64,000 nt of DNA, taken from NCBI RefSeq assembly GCF_024347455.1, contig NZ_AP025483.1, positions 2,728,001-2,792,000 on the forward strand, read 5' to 3'. Shown piece by piece: positions 35,501 to 44,871 of this stretch. The notes beneath the pieces were generated by a model. It ran no database searches. It had not been told where the DNA came from and was given only the letters and a program-made list of their open reading frames with translations. Position numbers and translations under genes: made by a program. The DNA is from Vibrio echinoideorum. GTDB taxonomy: Bacteria; Pseudomonadota; Gammaproteobacteria; Enterobacterales; Vibrionaceae. Numbering within the stretch: the first letter of the stretch is position 1; every line of letters begins with the position of its first letter.

Positions 35501-36550
35501 CCAAGGTTGTACGAAGTTAGGAATTTTTAAGTTAGATACAGAGAAAGCAACCAAACCAGCTTTTGGCTTACCACCAATACCAGTTGCGCCTTCATCACGG
35601 ATTTCGCCGCCTGAACCTGTTGATGCGCCCGGCCACGGAGAGATTGCCGTTGGGTGGTTATGCGTTTCAACTTTCATCAAGATGTGTGTTTTCTCTTGGT
35701 GGTAGTTGTATTGGCGAGTTTCTGGATCTGGGAAGAAACGACCGACTTCAGAACCTGTCATTACCGCTGCGTTATCTTTATAAGCAGACAGAACGTGTTC
35801 TGGTGTCGTTTCAAAGGTGTTCTTAATCATCTTGAACAATGATTTTTCTTGCTTAACGCCATCGATAGTCCAATCAGCGTTAAAGATCTTGTGACGGCAG
35901 TGCTCTGAGTTTGCTTGTGCAAACATCATTAGCTCGATGTCAGTCGGATTGCGGCCAAGCTTCTCAGTGAAACTTTCAAGAAGGTAATCAATCTCATCTT
36001 CTGCAAGCGCAAGACCTAGGATAACGTTTGCTTCTTCAAGCGCTTTACGCCCGCCAGTAAGAAGGTCAACTTCCGCATAAGGAATAGGCTCAGCAACTGT
36101 GAATAATGCCGCCGCTGATTCAAAGTCAGTGAAAACAACTTCCATCATACGGTCGTGCAGAATCGCTTTCAGCTCAACAAGTTGAAGCTCAGAAAGTTCA
36201 GAAGAGGTTTCAATGTAGAAAGCAGTACCGCGCTCTAGACGTGACACTTTAGCCAGTCCACAGTTGTGTGCGATATCAGTTGATTTTGAAGACCAAGGCG
36301 AGATAGTGCCTGGGCGTGGCGTTGCAAGCAGCAATAAACCTTCAGGCTCATGCTCTTCAATCGTTGGACCGTAAGTCAGTAGCTTTTCTAGCTTCTCAAC
36401 TTCAGACTCATCTAGCTCTGCCGTTAAATCAGCAAAGTGGGCAAACTCAGCGTAAATACCTGTTACAGGTAAGCTTAATTCACGACAAAGCTCTAAAAGC
36501 TTGTTAACACGAAACTCAGATAGAGCTGGGGAGCCACGCAAAATTCTCAT
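32594..36550 (-). CDS. purL: Phosphoribosylformylglycinamidine synthase
   Basis: The 1318-residue large-type PurL performs the fourth step of purine synthesis, converting FGAR to FGAM with ATP and glutamine. It has an N-terminal PurS-like part (about 1-150), two AIRS-like halves with the [17 protein letters not shown] nucleotide-binding segment, and a C-terminal class I glutamine amidotransferase domain with GVCNGCQM holding the catalytic cysteine. [13 protein letters not shown] matches the known N-terminus. A PurR-like box lies about 180 bp upstream. Length is slightly above E. coli's 1295. Confidence 0.97.
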   Translation of the reverse strand: MRILRGSPALSEFRVNKLLELCRELSLPVTGIYAEFAHFADLTAELDESEVEKLEKLLTYGPTIEEHEPEGLLLLATPRPGTISPWSSKSTDIAHNCGLAKVSRLERGTAFYIETSSELSELQLVELKAILHDRMMEVVFTDFESAAALFTVAEPIPYAEVDLLTGGRKALEEANVILGLALAEDEIDYLLESFTEKLGRNPTDIELMMFAQANSEHCRHKIFNADWTIDGVKQEKSLFKMIKNTFETTPEHVLSAYKDNAAVMTGSEVGRFFPDPETRQYNYHQEKTHILMKVETHNHPTAISPWPGASTGSGGEIRDEGATGIGGKPKAGLVAFSVSNLKIPNFVQPWETDFGKPSRIVTALDIMLEGPLGGAAFNNEFGRPNLLGYFRTYEEKVNSHNGEEVRGYHKPIMLAGGLGNIRDDHVQKKEIPVGASLIVLGGPAMNIGLGGGAASSMDSGSSSEDLDFASVQRENPEMERRCQEVIDRCWQLGDANPIAFIHDVGAGGISNALPELVDDGERGGIFNLRDVPNDEPGMSPLEIWCNESQERYVMAVADKDLATFEAICKRERAPFAIVGKATEERDLKLEDSHFDNTPIDMPMDILLGKTPKMHRDAKTLKANNPAIDRSGIELNEAVDRVLRLPTVAEKTFLITIGDRSVTGLVARDQMVGPWQVPVANCAVTAASYDTYHGEAMSLGERTPVALLDFGASARLAVGEAITNIAATNIGDIKHIKLSANWMSPAGHPGEDAGLYEAVKAVGEELCPALGLTIPVGKDSMSMKTKWEENGEQKEVTSPLSLVITAFARVEDVRKTITPQLRTPDNLEGLGNTSLVLIDLGNGKNRMGATALAQVYKQLGDKPADVDNAAQLKGFYEGVQTLVANDQVVAYHDKGDGGLFVTLAEMAFAGHCGVNADIAALLSASENSEDTLAALFNEELGAVIQVRNDDLDAVLSTLAANGLEACSHVIGSVVGEGEASDEVVIKSGADVVIQRNRTELRTIWAETTHKMQGLRDNPICADQEHEAKKDNSDPGLNVSLSFDVNEDIAAPYINAPMINTGAKPKMAILREQGVNSHVEMAAAFDRAGFEATDIHMSDILTGQAVLEEYNGLVACGGFSYGDVLGAGEGWAKSVLFNDSTRDQFENFFKREDTFSLGVCNGCQMLSNLRELIPGAEYWPRFVRNESERFEARFSLVEVQKSDSVFFNGMEGSRMPIAVSHGEGRVEVRDNDHLNAIENSGTVALRYVDNNGNQTQQYPNNPNGSPNAITGLTTTDGRVTIMMPHPERVFRTVANSWSPEGWGENGAWMRMFQNARKNVG

Positions 36551-36726
36551 GTGCTTAGGTCTCTTATGCAGTTGATTAAGGTAGTATTGGAATAAATTCA
36601 GTGGGTTATAGGAACAACCTAACTGTTTTCTTCGAAGCTATTCCCGAAGGTTGCCAAACCTATGCCGATTCCACCTCTTCAATGCGAGCGCATTATAAAG
36701 CATTTCTTTTTGTGACGTAACACCAA

Positions 36727-36742
36727 AAGCAACCGTTTGCGT
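36727..36742 (-). promoter_or_regulatory. PurR-type operator upstream of purL
   Basis: On the minus strand ACGCAAACGGTTGCTT closely matches the PurR consensus ACGCAAACGTTTGCGT. Its place in front of purL, a classic PurR target, makes it convincing. Confidence 0.8.
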
Positions 36743-36879
36743 TATTTTTTTTATCTTTCTGTGTAAATGTTAGTTTTGCTGCATTAATCACCACTTTTAC
36801 AACTGTTTAATTAAACCTGCTTTGCCAGCCATGCGGGGTTTGGTATAAAGGGGCTTCCACTTTTTGAGATTTCATTTTG

Positions 36880-38448
36880 ATGCCTAAATTTACGCTCATC
36901 TTTTCGTCTAAATTTCTTCTGCTCGCTATCGCTCTGTTTGGGCTAACTGGGTGCCAGATTGAATCTGAACCTAAAAGTGTTCTTGAGCAGATACGAGATC
37001 GCGGCGTTCTTCGTGTCGGTACCTTGAATAACCAACTCTCTTATTATATTGGTCCTGATGGCCCTGCTGGTTTGGATTACGAGTTAGCTCGTGAGTTTGC
37101 AGAAGAGCTTGGTGTAAAGCTTGAGATCAAACCAGCTTACCGCTTATCCGGCCTATTCCCTGCGTTAAAGAAAGGCGAGATCGATCTGATCGCGACTGGA
37201 TTAACGCAAAACAGCAACCTAACACGAGCTTATCGCGCGGCGCCTGCTTATTACTATGTAAGCCAGCAAGTGGTGTATAAAAAGGGACAATGGCGTCCAA
37301 GAAATCTAGAACAGCTGATCGCGTTTGAGAATGAACGTCAGGAAGAGTTTGTGAAAGCTCAAACTGAATCAAAAGAGTCTCCATCAAGTGAAACGTTGAC
37401 GCCGTCTTTGGTTGTAGTGAAGGACTCACATTTTGAGCCAACACTCAAACAACTACAGAGCACTCACAATGACTTTATCTACGATGCGGTAGGTAATGCC
37501 GACATCAATGATCTGCTAAAAGAAGTATCCACGGGAGAACGGCTGTTTACCGTTGCAGACTCAATTGAGCTTTCTTTGGCACAACGTTTATACCCTGATG
37601 TCGCACTTGCTTTCGAACTAACAGAAGACCAACCTATCTCTTGGTACTTAGAGAGATCAGAGGATGAAAGCCTTTATGCGTTACTGATCGAATTTTTCGG
37701 TAACCTGAAACAGTCTGGTGAGCTAGCATCGTTAGAAGAGAAATACATCGGCCACATTGGCACTTTTGATTATGTCGATACTCGTGCATTCATCCGTGCA
37801 CTAGATAGCAAACTACCAAAATGGTCCCCGCTATTTCAACAATACTCGCAAGAGTTTGATTGGCGCTTAATCGCTGCTTTGGCTTACCAAGAATCCCACT
37901 GGAACCCCGTTGCTCGCTCACCAACCGGTGTTCGAGGCATGATGATGTTGACGCTGCCAACCGCAAAGAGTGTTGGTGTGACCAATCGTCTCGACCCGAA
38001 ACAGTCGGTACAAGGTGGCGTGGAATATTTACGTCGTATCGTGAATCGAGTTCCTGACTCAATTACCCAACATGAAAAGATCTGGTTTGCTCTCGCTTCA
38101 TATAACGTAGGTTATGGCCACATGATGGACGCACGTCGCTTAACTAAAGCACAAGGTGGTGATCCTGACGCTTGGGGTGATGTGAAAGATCGACTTCCTC
38201 TCCTAAAGCAGAAGAAATACTACAGTAAAACTCGTTACGGGTATGCGCGTGGTGATGAAGCAAGGAATTACGTTGAGAACATTCGCCGCTATTACCAGAG
38301 TATTATTGGTCATGTTAATAAGCGTGATAAAGAGGAAGAAGCCAACCTTGAAGGTTTAGTGGTTATCCCACCTTTAGAGATCTCAGGCGCAGAATCAACA
38401 ATCAGTGCGGCCGAATCCGCTGTGAATGACTCTGAGTCCTCCAAATAA
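36880..38448 (+). CDS. mltF: Membrane-bound lytic murein transglycosylase F
   Basis: The 522-residue lipoprotein (lipobox GLTGC, Cys25) combines an N-terminal amino-acid-binding-type domain (about 35-285, VLRVGTLNNQ onward) with a C-terminal Slt goose-lysozyme-like domain holding the catalytic glutamate in ALAYQESHWNP and the GVRGMMMLT and NVGYGHMMDAR motifs. It cleaves glycan strands to anhydromuropeptides at the outer membrane. The ATG at 36880 is used rather than the TTG one codon earlier. It is followed by an acidic, serine-rich tail and a strong terminator. In E. coli it also neighbours purL divergently. Confidence 0.94.
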   Translation: MPKFTLIFSSKFLLLAIALFGLTGCQIESEPKSVLEQIRDRGVLRVGTLNNQLSYYIGPDGPAGLDYELAREFAEELGVKLEIKPAYRLSGLFPALKKGEIDLIATGLTQNSNLTRAYRAAPAYYYVSQQVVYKKGQWRPRNLEQLIAFENERQEEFVKAQTESKESPSSETLTPSLVVVKDSHFEPTLKQLQSTHNDFIYDAVGNADINDLLKEVSTGERLFTVADSIELSLAQRLYPDVALAFELTEDQPISWYLERSEDESLYALLIEFFGNLKQSGELASLEEKYIGHIGTFDYVDTRAFIRALDSKLPKWSPLFQQYSQEFDWRLIAALAYQESHWNPVARSPTGVRGMMMLTLPTAKSVGVTNRLDPKQSVQGGVEYLRRIVNRVPDSITQHEKIWFALASYNVGYGHMMDARRLTKAQGGDPDAWGDVKDRLPLLKQKKYYSKTRYGYARGDEARNYVENIRRYYQSIIGHVNKRDKEEEANLEGLVVIPPLEISGAESTISAAESAVNDSESSK

Positions 38449-38454
38449 ATGAAA

Positions 38455-38490
38455 AAGAGCAATGCCACATAGCATTGCTCTTTTTTTTTG
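38455..38490 (+). terminator. Terminator after mltF
   Basis: AGAGCAATGC and GCATTGCTCT form a perfect ten-bp stem followed by nine T residues. Confidence 0.92.
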
Positions 38491-38800
38491 CTAAGAGGTT
38501 CGTGGCTAGATTCAGCAATTAAGTTGATAACGTGACCGTTAAACTTCAAGTGTCATATTGCAGTAACAATCGAACTTTATAACGACACACCACAGATACA
38601 TTATGCTTTGTTGTATTCAACTACTGGTCTTGGGGCGGCGTTTCTTACTTACGATGTTGGCTATTATCATGATGACTGCGAAAAACAATATGACAGCAAA
38701 CGGAACGCCAGGTTCGCGACAAAGCTCATAAACAAATAACCACTATAATTAAAACTGAAGTCATAATTACATAGCCAGACGACAAATAGGAAATCGTTGA
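38491..38800. other. Intergenic region before the small basic protein
   Basis: No complete gene is visible. On the minus strand a frame at about 38745-38622 encodes a hydrophobic stretch (PFAVILFFAVIMIIANIV) followed by basic residues, like a tiny membrane protein, but it has no start codon before the hydrophobic part. The promoter for the small gene at 38802 probably lies in 38740-38790. Confidence 0.3.
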
Positions 38801-38801
38801 A

Positions 38802-38936
38802 ATGATGAATAAAAAACTGAAATCGAAGCGCCTTGATAAGACCGTTGCTGCAAACCGTCGTAAGCGCATGCTTTCAAACAATAAGAAAAAGATCATTTGG
38901 CGCAACCGTGCTTTCATGCAAATGCTTACTGAGTAA
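38802..38936 (+). CDS. Small very basic protein, 44 residues
   Basis: ATGATG at 38802 opens a 44-codon frame: MMNKKLKSKRLDKTVAANRR..., ending WRNRAFMQMLTE. About one third of the residues are Lys or Arg, with one Trp and no acidic patch, which suggests nucleic-acid or ribosome binding (inference). An AGGAAA box ten bases upstream supports translation. A hairpin-like CGGTACTC / GAGGGTGCCG follows at about 38958-38986. It lies alone between mltF and the convergent tadA. I do not recognise the family. Confidence 0.6.
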   Translation: MMNKKLKSKRLDKTVAANRRKRMLSNNKKKIIWRNRAFMQMLTE

Positions 38937-39017
38937 ATATAATGACCAAGTAAGTTTTTCCGCGGTACTCTTGTTATTGAGGGTGCCGAAAGCTTCTTGT
39001 CTCATTTAAGTTTAGGT

Positions 39018-39569
39018 TTACTTCCGCTTTCCAGCCTGTTGCTCTTCTTCTAAAAGCTGTTCTTGTTGCAAACGTTCAAGCTTTCGCTTTTCTTTTATCT
39101 CTTTTCTACGACGTTTAAAAAATGCCTGTAACTGTTCGCGACATTCCTGCTCCAATAAGCCACGTTCAACGTCGGCATAATGGTAAGAGGCTTGGCTTTC
39201 AAATAAGTTAAGTACAGTACCCGCTGCGCCCGCTTTTAAGTCAGGTGCTCCAAACACAATGCGCTTTACTCGGCTGTGCAACAACGCACCAGCACACATA
39301 GGGCATGGTTCTAAAGTGACGTACAACGTCGTATCCAGTAAACGATAATTTTCCAAAGCTTGGCCAGCTTTACGCAAGGTTTCTATTTCCGCATGCGCTG
39401 TGGCATCGTGGCTGCCAATTGAACGGTTCCAACCTTCAGAAATAATCTCCCCCTCTTTCACCAACACGGCACCAACGGGAACCTCTCCCTCTTTCTCTGC
39501 TTGCTTAGCAACCTCGATGGCGCGTCGCATGAAGATTTCATCTTGAGGGCTAAATTGATGGTCTGACAA
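39018..39569 (-). CDS. tadA: tRNA-specific adenosine(34) deaminase
   Basis: The 183-residue zinc deaminase has HAE at residues 59-61 and PCPMC at 88-92, the zinc ligands and the proton-shuttling glutamate. It converts A34 to inosine in the anticodon of tRNA-Arg(ACG) and is essential in E. coli. A C-terminal tail of about 30 residues is rich in Lys, Glu and Gln (predicted coiled coil). GGAG precedes the ATG. It is downstream of a CorC/HlyC-type gene on the same strand. Confidence 0.95.
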   Translation of the reverse strand: MSDHQFSPQDEIFMRRAIEVAKQAEKEGEVPVGAVLVKEGEIISEGWNRSIGSHDATAHAEIETLRKAGQALENYRLLDTTLYVTLEPCPMCAGALLHSRVKRIVFGAPDLKAGAAGTVLNLFESQASYHYADVERGLLEQECREQLQAFFKRRRKEIKEKRKLERLQQEQLLEEEQQAGKRK

Positions 39570-39708
39570 AGGAGGACTCCGAAAAAAGTAAAAGGTAAAA
39601 ACAAAAAATAGGTATGCGACGAAGCATACCTAATCTTGGTGATTATGAACAATAAAGAGATAACGAACAACAAGCGCGGGCTTGTTCGTTAAATATCTAG
39701 CGGCTTAT

Positions 39709-40998
39709 CTAACTAACAGCATCGCCTAGCTCATTGACTATTTTTGTCGCTTTAACACTCACAATTCGATTATTTTCTACAGAGATAATTTCGAACTGCC
39801 ATTGTTGATATTGAACGACTTCGCCAATATCAGGTAAGCGACCAATCAACCATGTAACTAAACCGGTCAAAGTTTGGAAACCTTCCTTCTCACCTCCTAA
39901 ATCTGATAGCTCTAAACGATTCTTCAGTTCGCTGATAGGGATTAACCCATCCACTAGCAAGCCATCTTCAACTTCCTCTGTCCACAAATCTTGAGGGTTA
40001 TTGGATAGCTCCCCTGCAATCGCTTCCAGAATGTCATAGTGCGTTACAAGACCTTGCACATCCCCATATTCATCAACAATGAATGCCATCTCCGTACCTG
40101 ACTCTTTAAAGTAGCTCAGTAAGCGCAATGCCTTCATCGATTCAGGAACATAGATCGGCGACTTAGACAGCCCCATGATGACTTGAATACTTAAATTGCC
40201 CGCCTGATTCAGCAAGGCTTTGGACGACACCGTACCGACCACTTTATTGAGGTGATCTTGGCACAATGGAAACACACTGTGCTTTGATGAACGCAATTTC
40301 TTTAGCAGCTGCTCAACCGGTTGGTCGATATCGAGAAAATCGACATCTCGGCGAGGGGTCATCAAAGAACTCACCAGGCGATCATCAAGCTGCAAGATAT
40401 TACGAATCATCTCTTGCTCGCCGCGCTCAATCACTCCAGACTCTGAGCCCTCTTTTACAAGTGCATGGATATCGTCTTCAGTAACACTATCCTCTTCGCC
40501 ACTGCGCCCCATCAACTTTAAGATGCCTTCAGTTGACGCAGACAACGCAAATACAAACGGCGTCGCAATTCTAGATAACCAAAAAATAGGCAGGGCCACC
40601 AACACAGCAATGTTCTCCGCTTGAGACTGAGCGAAACGTTTTGGCACCAACTCGCCTACAACAATGGCGAAGTAAGTAATACCCACAACCACAACGGCGG
40701 TAGACAGGATATTCGCTTGTGTTGGATCGAATCCCCACAGTTCAAGTTGAACCGCGAGTGGAGCTGATAACGTAGCCTCACCGACAATACCGCTGAGTAG
40801 GCCGATTACTGTGATACCGATTTGAATGGTTGAAAGGAAGCGGGTTGGATTTTCTTTGAGCTCAAGAGCAATCTGAGCGGAGCGATGCTTTTCGGCTAAG
40901 CGTTTCAGCCGACTATTTTTTGCTGCTACCAATGCAATCTCTGACATGGCAAACAGACCATTTAAAACAATTAACCCTACTAAAAGCAGAATCTTCAT
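39709..40998 (-). CDS. CorC/HlyC (CNNM-type) membrane protein with CBS domains
   Basis: About 429 residues: an N-terminal DUF21 transmembrane domain (residues 1-190, four helices, GLFAMSEIALVAAK), a CBS pair (about 205-330, with SLMTPRRDVDFLD and VDEYGDVQGLVTHYDIL) and a C-terminal CorC_HlyC domain (about 345-425). Such proteins are usually annotated as hemolysins but are related to CNNM magnesium transporters. An AGGA box twelve bases upstream and the start of DUF21 choose ATG 40998; the frame reaches back to 41163 only because it runs through the 16-bp repeats. Confidence 0.87.
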   Translation of the reverse strand: MKILLLVGLIVLNGLFAMSEIALVAAKNSRLKRLAEKHRSAQIALELKENPTRFLSTIQIGITVIGLLSGIVGEATLSAPLAVQLELWGFDPTQANILSTAVVVVGITYFAIVVGELVPKRFAQSQAENIAVLVALPIFWLSRIATPFVFALSASTEGILKLMGRSGEEDSVTEDDIHALVKEGSESGVIERGEQEMIRNILQLDDRLVSSLMTPRRDVDFLDIDQPVEQLLKKLRSSKHSVFPLCQDHLNKVVGTVSSKALLNQAGNLSIQVIMGLSKSPIYVPESMKALRLLSYFKESGTEMAFIVDEYGDVQGLVTHYDILEAIAGELSNNPQDLWTEEVEDGLLVDGLIPISELKNRLELSDLGGEKEGFQTLTGLVTWLIGRLPDIGEVVQYQQWQFEIISVENNRIVSVKATKIVNELGDAVS

Positions 40999-41068
40999 GT
41001 GGTTTGGATTTCCTAATTTTACCGGCCAACAATTAGCCGTGATCCGGAGTATAAGCTGAGTGCCTTTA

Positions 41069-41132
41069 TTTTGAATATAAAAAGTTTTGGATATAGAAAG
41101 TTTTGAATATAAAAAGTCTTGGATATAAAAAG
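41069..41132. repeat. Four imperfect 16-bp direct repeats upstream of the CorC/HlyC-type gene
   Basis: Units of the form TTTTGAATATAAAAAG occupy 41069-41084, 41085-41100, 41101-41116 and 41117-41132; the first and third are identical and the other two differ at two positions each. They end 71 bp upstream of the gene's ATG. Each unit contains TATA-like sequence and could act as repeated promoter or regulator elements. The variation suggests an old duplication. Confidence 0.9.
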
Positions 41133-41152
41133 TAGGAAAAAGATAGCGAAAA

Positions 41153-41180
41153 AAAGCCCGCACATTTCGGTGCGGGCTTC
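41153..41180 (-). terminator. Terminator after the AbgT gene
   Basis: On the minus strand GCCCGCAC and GTGCGGGC form a perfect stem with a six-base loop, followed by a T-run. Confidence 0.92.
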
Positions 41181-41230
41181 GATGATTTTGTCTTACTGAC
41201 TTTTGCTTTTCTTACTTAGCTTTACTTATC

Positions 41231-42793
41231 TTACATTGTGTAAGTGTAAGGAGCTTGGATACCTAGTGGGATACCAAGAGCCCAGTAAGCTAGCAAGAAG
41301 ATAGACCAACCGATTAGCATAGCAATCGAGAATGGCATCATTAGAGAAGCTAGAGTACCGATACCTGTCGACTTAACGTAGCGTTGACAGTAAACAACAA
41401 CCAGTGGGAAGAACACCATTAATGGAGAGATGATGTTAGACACAGAATCGCCTACACGGTAAGCCGCTTGAGATAGCTCAGGAGAGATACCTACAACCAT
41501 TAACATTGGAACTAGGATAGGGCCAATCAGTGCCCATTTTGCAGAAGCTGAGCCGACAAGAAGGTTAACTGATGCCGTTAGTAGAATCATACCTACAACG
41601 GTAGCTTCACCCGGAAGATCCATTGCTTTCAGGCCTTCAGCACCGTAAAGCGCTAGCATTGTGCCAATATTCGATTGAGCGAATGCAGATAGGAATTGAG
41701 CACAGAAGAACGACATTACAATGTATGCGCCCATCGTTGCCATCGTCTCTGACATTGCTTTGATAACATCATTGCTGTTCTTAAAAGTACCCGCTACACG
41801 GCCGTAGACGATGCCTGGAATAATGAACAGAATGAAGATCAGAGGAACGATAGACTTCATTACTGGTGCTGAGAACGCCGTTAGCTCACCTTCAGGCGAA
41901 CGAAGTGCTGAGTTTTCAGGAACCAAAGCTGCGATAAGCAAACCAATACCTGCCACCATTGCCCAACCCGCGAATTTGAATGCTTTAGATTCAATCGCTG
42001 TGAACGTACCTAGATCCGGTGCTTGTTCAGCATCTTCATCTACTGGTGTTTTTGCAAGACGAGGTTCAATGATCTTCTCTGTCACGTACCAACCGATACC
42101 AACAATGAGAACTGAAGACAAGCCAGTAAAGAAAATGTTTGCTAGAGGGTTAACCACGTATGCAGGGTCAAGAACGTTTGCCGCTGTTTGAGTGAAGCCT
42201 GCTAGTAGCGGGTCAATACCTGAAGGAATGAAGTTCGCTGAGAAACCACCTGATACACCAGCAAACGCTGCTGCAATACCCGCTAGAGGGTGACGACCCG
42301 CTGCGTGGAAGATGATACCGCCAAGAGGGATTACTAGAACGTAACCTGCATCTGCCGCTGTGTGAGACACGATAGCAACAAGGATCAGCATTGGCGTTAA
42401 TAGCTTAGCTGGCGTGAAGTTAAGCATCTTCTTAAGGCCAGTCGTAATGAAGCCTGAAGAATCTGCAACGCCAACACCTAGCATAGCAACAAGTACGATG
42501 CCTAGAGGTGCGAAGCCTGTGAATGTGGTAACCATATTCGCTAGGAAGCTAGCAAGTGCTTCACCAGTTAGTAGGTTGTTAACTTCTAGAGCAGCACCCG
42601 TTTGAGGGTTGATTAGGTCGAATGAAAGATTCGACAAAAGTGCAGATGCTACCCATACAATAACTAGAGCCCAGAAGAACAGAATTGCTGGATCTGGAAT
42701 TTTGTTGCCGGCGCGTTCAATGAAGTTTAGAAAGCGATCCATTCCACTGATTTTCTCAGTCGACGGTGCTTTTTTTACGGCTTGGTTACTCAT
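41231..42793 (-). CDS. AbgT family transporter
   Basis: The 520-residue membrane protein starts with a cytoplasmic segment ending FLNFIERAGNKIPDP and has about 10-12 hydrophobic helices, with the AbgT signature ADAGYVLVIPLGGIIFHAAGRHP and a helix with SASAKWALIGPILVPM. AbgT proteins import p-aminobenzoyl-glutamate or export sulfonamides as in Neisseria MtrF; the substrate cannot be decided here. GGAGTTACC precedes the ATG. It is transcribed alone, ending in a strong terminator. Confidence 0.9.
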   Translation of the reverse strand: MSNQAVKKAPSTEKISGMDRFLNFIERAGNKIPDPAILFFWALVIVWVASALLSNLSFDLINPQTGAALEVNNLLTGEALASFLANMVTTFTGFAPLGIVLVAMLGVGVADSSGFITTGLKKMLNFTPAKLLTPMLILVAIVSHTAADAGYVLVIPLGGIIFHAAGRHPLAGIAAAFAGVSGGFSANFIPSGIDPLLAGFTQTAANVLDPAYVVNPLANIFFTGLSSVLIVGIGWYVTEKIIEPRLAKTPVDEDAEQAPDLGTFTAIESKAFKFAGWAMVAGIGLLIAALVPENSALRSPEGELTAFSAPVMKSIVPLIFILFIIPGIVYGRVAGTFKNSNDVIKAMSETMATMGAYIVMSFFCAQFLSAFAQSNIGTMLALYGAEGLKAMDLPGEATVVGMILLTASVNLLVGSASAKWALIGPILVPMLMVVGISPELSQAAYRVGDSVSNIISPLMVFFPLVVVYCQRYVKSTGIGTLASLMMPFSIAMLIGWSIFLLAYWALGIPLGIQAPYTYTM

Positions 42794-43091
42794 GGTAACT
42801 CCATATGTGATGTTGTTTGTTTAAGCCTAATATAAGTTTTGACCATGGCCTATTGGTACAGCACATATTCTATTAAAGTCCCTATCAAAAAGCACAAGAT
42901 TCCACCGTCTTTTCCAAAAATGGAGACATATTTTGCAAAAATACCATACAACAGCAACAATATAAAAACACAAAACACACCATTCCATATACAGGATTTT
43001 AACTAGCACGTAAACAATGTCCGAGAAGTGAAAAATGTCAGTAAAAGGAGTGACGTAGGCCTTGGCATGTAACAAACGTTTGCTTGATAGA

Positions 43092-43541
43092 TCAATCAAA
43101 TTCACTGTATTTGGAGAGCATAGTCTCGAGGTAAATGCTTTGCGAACGGTTCATACGATCTTGCCATGCAACGGAAACAGTAATGCTTTTTAACGCACTA
43201 GACAAAGCACCATCAGCATTTGTCACTTCACATTTCATCGTATAGGCAGAGCTTGGTAAACCGGACAGTGGATCCGAACTTGCAGCATTGAGACAGTAAC
43301 TCGCTTGATTGAGATCTGCAAAAGGGATTAATCCAACCGCCCCACTCACCTCCGAGACACGAGTCCGATAATATTCCATCTGCCTCTCAGCAAAATGCAG
43401 AGCCTCAACACTATGAAGAGCAAAGTCCGATTTTTGTTCCGCGTAGACCTGCAGCTTAACCAACCCTAACGAAGCAACACCGATGAGTAAGAAAGAGATA
43501 AGAACCTCGATCAAACTGAAACCTTGTTGTTTAGAAGTCAT
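43092..43541 (-). CDS. pilV: Type IV pilus minor pilin PilV-like
   Basis: The 149-residue prepilin has a short leader cleaved at QQG/FSLIEVLISFLLIG by PilD, with Glu5 of the mature protein present. It belongs to the minor pilins that prime type IV pilus assembly (the MSHA or PilA system in Vibrio). The start at 43541 overlaps the end of the PilX-like gene by eleven bases; the frame reaches 43601 but that extension adds a non-pilin peptide. It is the last gene of fimT-pilW-pilX-pilV. Confidence 0.85.
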   Translation of the reverse strand: MTSKQQGFSLIEVLISFLLIGVASLGLVKLQVYAEQKSDFALHSVEALHFAERQMEYYRTRVSEVSGAVGLIPFADLNQASYCLNAASSDPLSGLPSSAYTMKCEVTNADGALSSALKSITVSVAWQDRMNRSQSIYLETMLSKYSEFD

Positions 43542-44871
43542 TCCATGATCCTCGCTTCCATTGATAGAACGAAGGCAGGTCATTCGGATTAGATTCTGCA
43601 CGAAAATCTAAATCCATATCACCAACAATGGTCGTTACACCGAGAGGTGAATCGAAGATAAGCCCACCTGAAGGTAAACCAGAAGCAAATTGAATCCCCA
43701 CACTCTTCTTTTCAACACTGATGTTGTTGATATCTTTTATAAACGGAGCAAAAACATTCGGTGTAGCAAGATCTTTCCAAAAATCATCGACGCGATCTTT
43801 AACATAGCTCTTTTGATAGTCGACTAAATGATAAATCACCCCGTTGTAAGTCATGGCGCCATTCAAAGCAAGCACACCATCTTGCACTACCAGAAGCTGT
43901 GATTGATTGTTTGCGGCAGCAACAGCAGCATTGATATGACAATTACCTTCAATCCACAATCCTTTTGTCTGCCCTGACGTAAAGTGGCTCATTATTTCAG
44001 AGCCACACTCTGTCGCATCCAACAGTTGTATATGCTTAAACATCTCTGCGTCTTGTGATAGCTCGACAATACTCTGGTCCGTTTTAGCGATACCAAAAAA
44101 GGTGTAGAACGGGTTCATATTAGGATCAGGATTAAAATCTTTTTTGAAAGGAAGCGGATTCGTTCCTTGATAATAATCGGGAGCATAGATTGAATAACTA
44201 CTTCCCGAACTGGCTTTAGGGATCTGCGTTTTATAATCACTATGGCAAACACCATCGAAACCAGAAAATGGACCACTAGCACTAGGGTCGAGTACCTCTA
44301 AGCCTAAAGCTTGCCCTGAGTCACCATGTGTAGCGTCATATTGATAAGTGAACAGATCAGCAAAAGACACACTGACACACTCATACTCGTTATCACTAAT
44401 AGGGTCTTCTTTTACTGTCGGTTTTAGGCTCAGCGTACCAATGATTTCAATGGGGCCGGTAGATTGAATCGCTCCACGGCCTAGCAGAGAGCTTTCTTTT
44501 ATTGTCTTATAGAGTGACTGTGAATTCACTGATGACGCCACAATATAGGCACTAGAAACCGCACTATTGGATATATCGATTTGTGGTTGAGTTGCGTAAG
44601 GAGAACACCAATCAGAAAAATCTGCAGGTCGAGTACTCGTATCCTTTATATCCGCAATAGTTTTATCTAACTCAAGCAGATACGAGTAAGTACATTCTAA
44701 GCCACCTTCCGAACGCCAATGATTTTGCCTTCCTTGCACTTCATTTTGCGCGACTTTAATTTGATGAAACACACTGCGATACGTGCCTAACGTCACCACT
44801 AAAGCACCAACTAAAAGCACCGATGTGACCAACAAGGTCACCACACCGCGTTGCTTTCTAGACACCATCAT
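43531..44871 (-). CDS. PilX-like minor pilin, 446 residues
   Basis: An N-terminal SRKQRG/VVTLLVTSVLLV resembles a prepilin site, but the mature protein lacks the Glu5 of classical pilins, as in PilX-type minor pilins. After the hydrophobic helix, about 400 residues form a large extracellular domain with seven visible cysteines and no recognised fold. It lies in the minor-pilin operon, its start overlapping the pilW stop by four bases. The size is far above Pseudomonas PilX (about 195 residues), so it may be a tip or adhesion protein (inference). Confidence 0.75.
   Translation of the reverse strand: MMVSRKQRGVVTLLVTSVLLVGALVVTLGTYRSVFHQIKVAQNEVQGRQNHWRSEGGLECTYSYLLELDKTIADIKDTSTRPADFSDWCSPYATQPQIDISNSAVSSAYIVASSVNSQSLYKTIKESSLLGRGAIQSTGPIEIIGTLSLKPTVKEDPISDNEYECVSVSFADLFTYQYDATHGDSGQALGLEVLDPSASGPFSGFDGVCHSDYKTQIPKASSGSSYSIYAPDYYQGTNPLPFKKDFNPDPNMNPFYTFFGIAKTDQSIVELSQDAEMFKHIQLLDATECGSEIMSHFTSGQTKGLWIEGNCHINAAVAAANNQSQLLVVQDGVLALNGAMTYNGVIYHLVDYQKSYVKDRVDDFWKDLATPNVFAPFIKDINNISVEKKSVGIQFASGLPSGGLIFDSPLGVTTIVGDMDLDFRAESNPNDLPSFYQWKRGSWNDF

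Noticed and set aside
32594..36550. Plus-strand frames (for example 33411-33824 and 35415-35705) inside purL
   Set aside because: Antisense shadows of a conserved essential gene.
38622..38745. Minus-strand hydrophobic frame resembling a tiny membrane protein (PFAVILFFAVIMIIANIV)
   Set aside because: No ATG, GTG or TTG precedes the hydrophobic segment in frame; only an internal ATG within it. It may be a decayed gene but cannot be supported.
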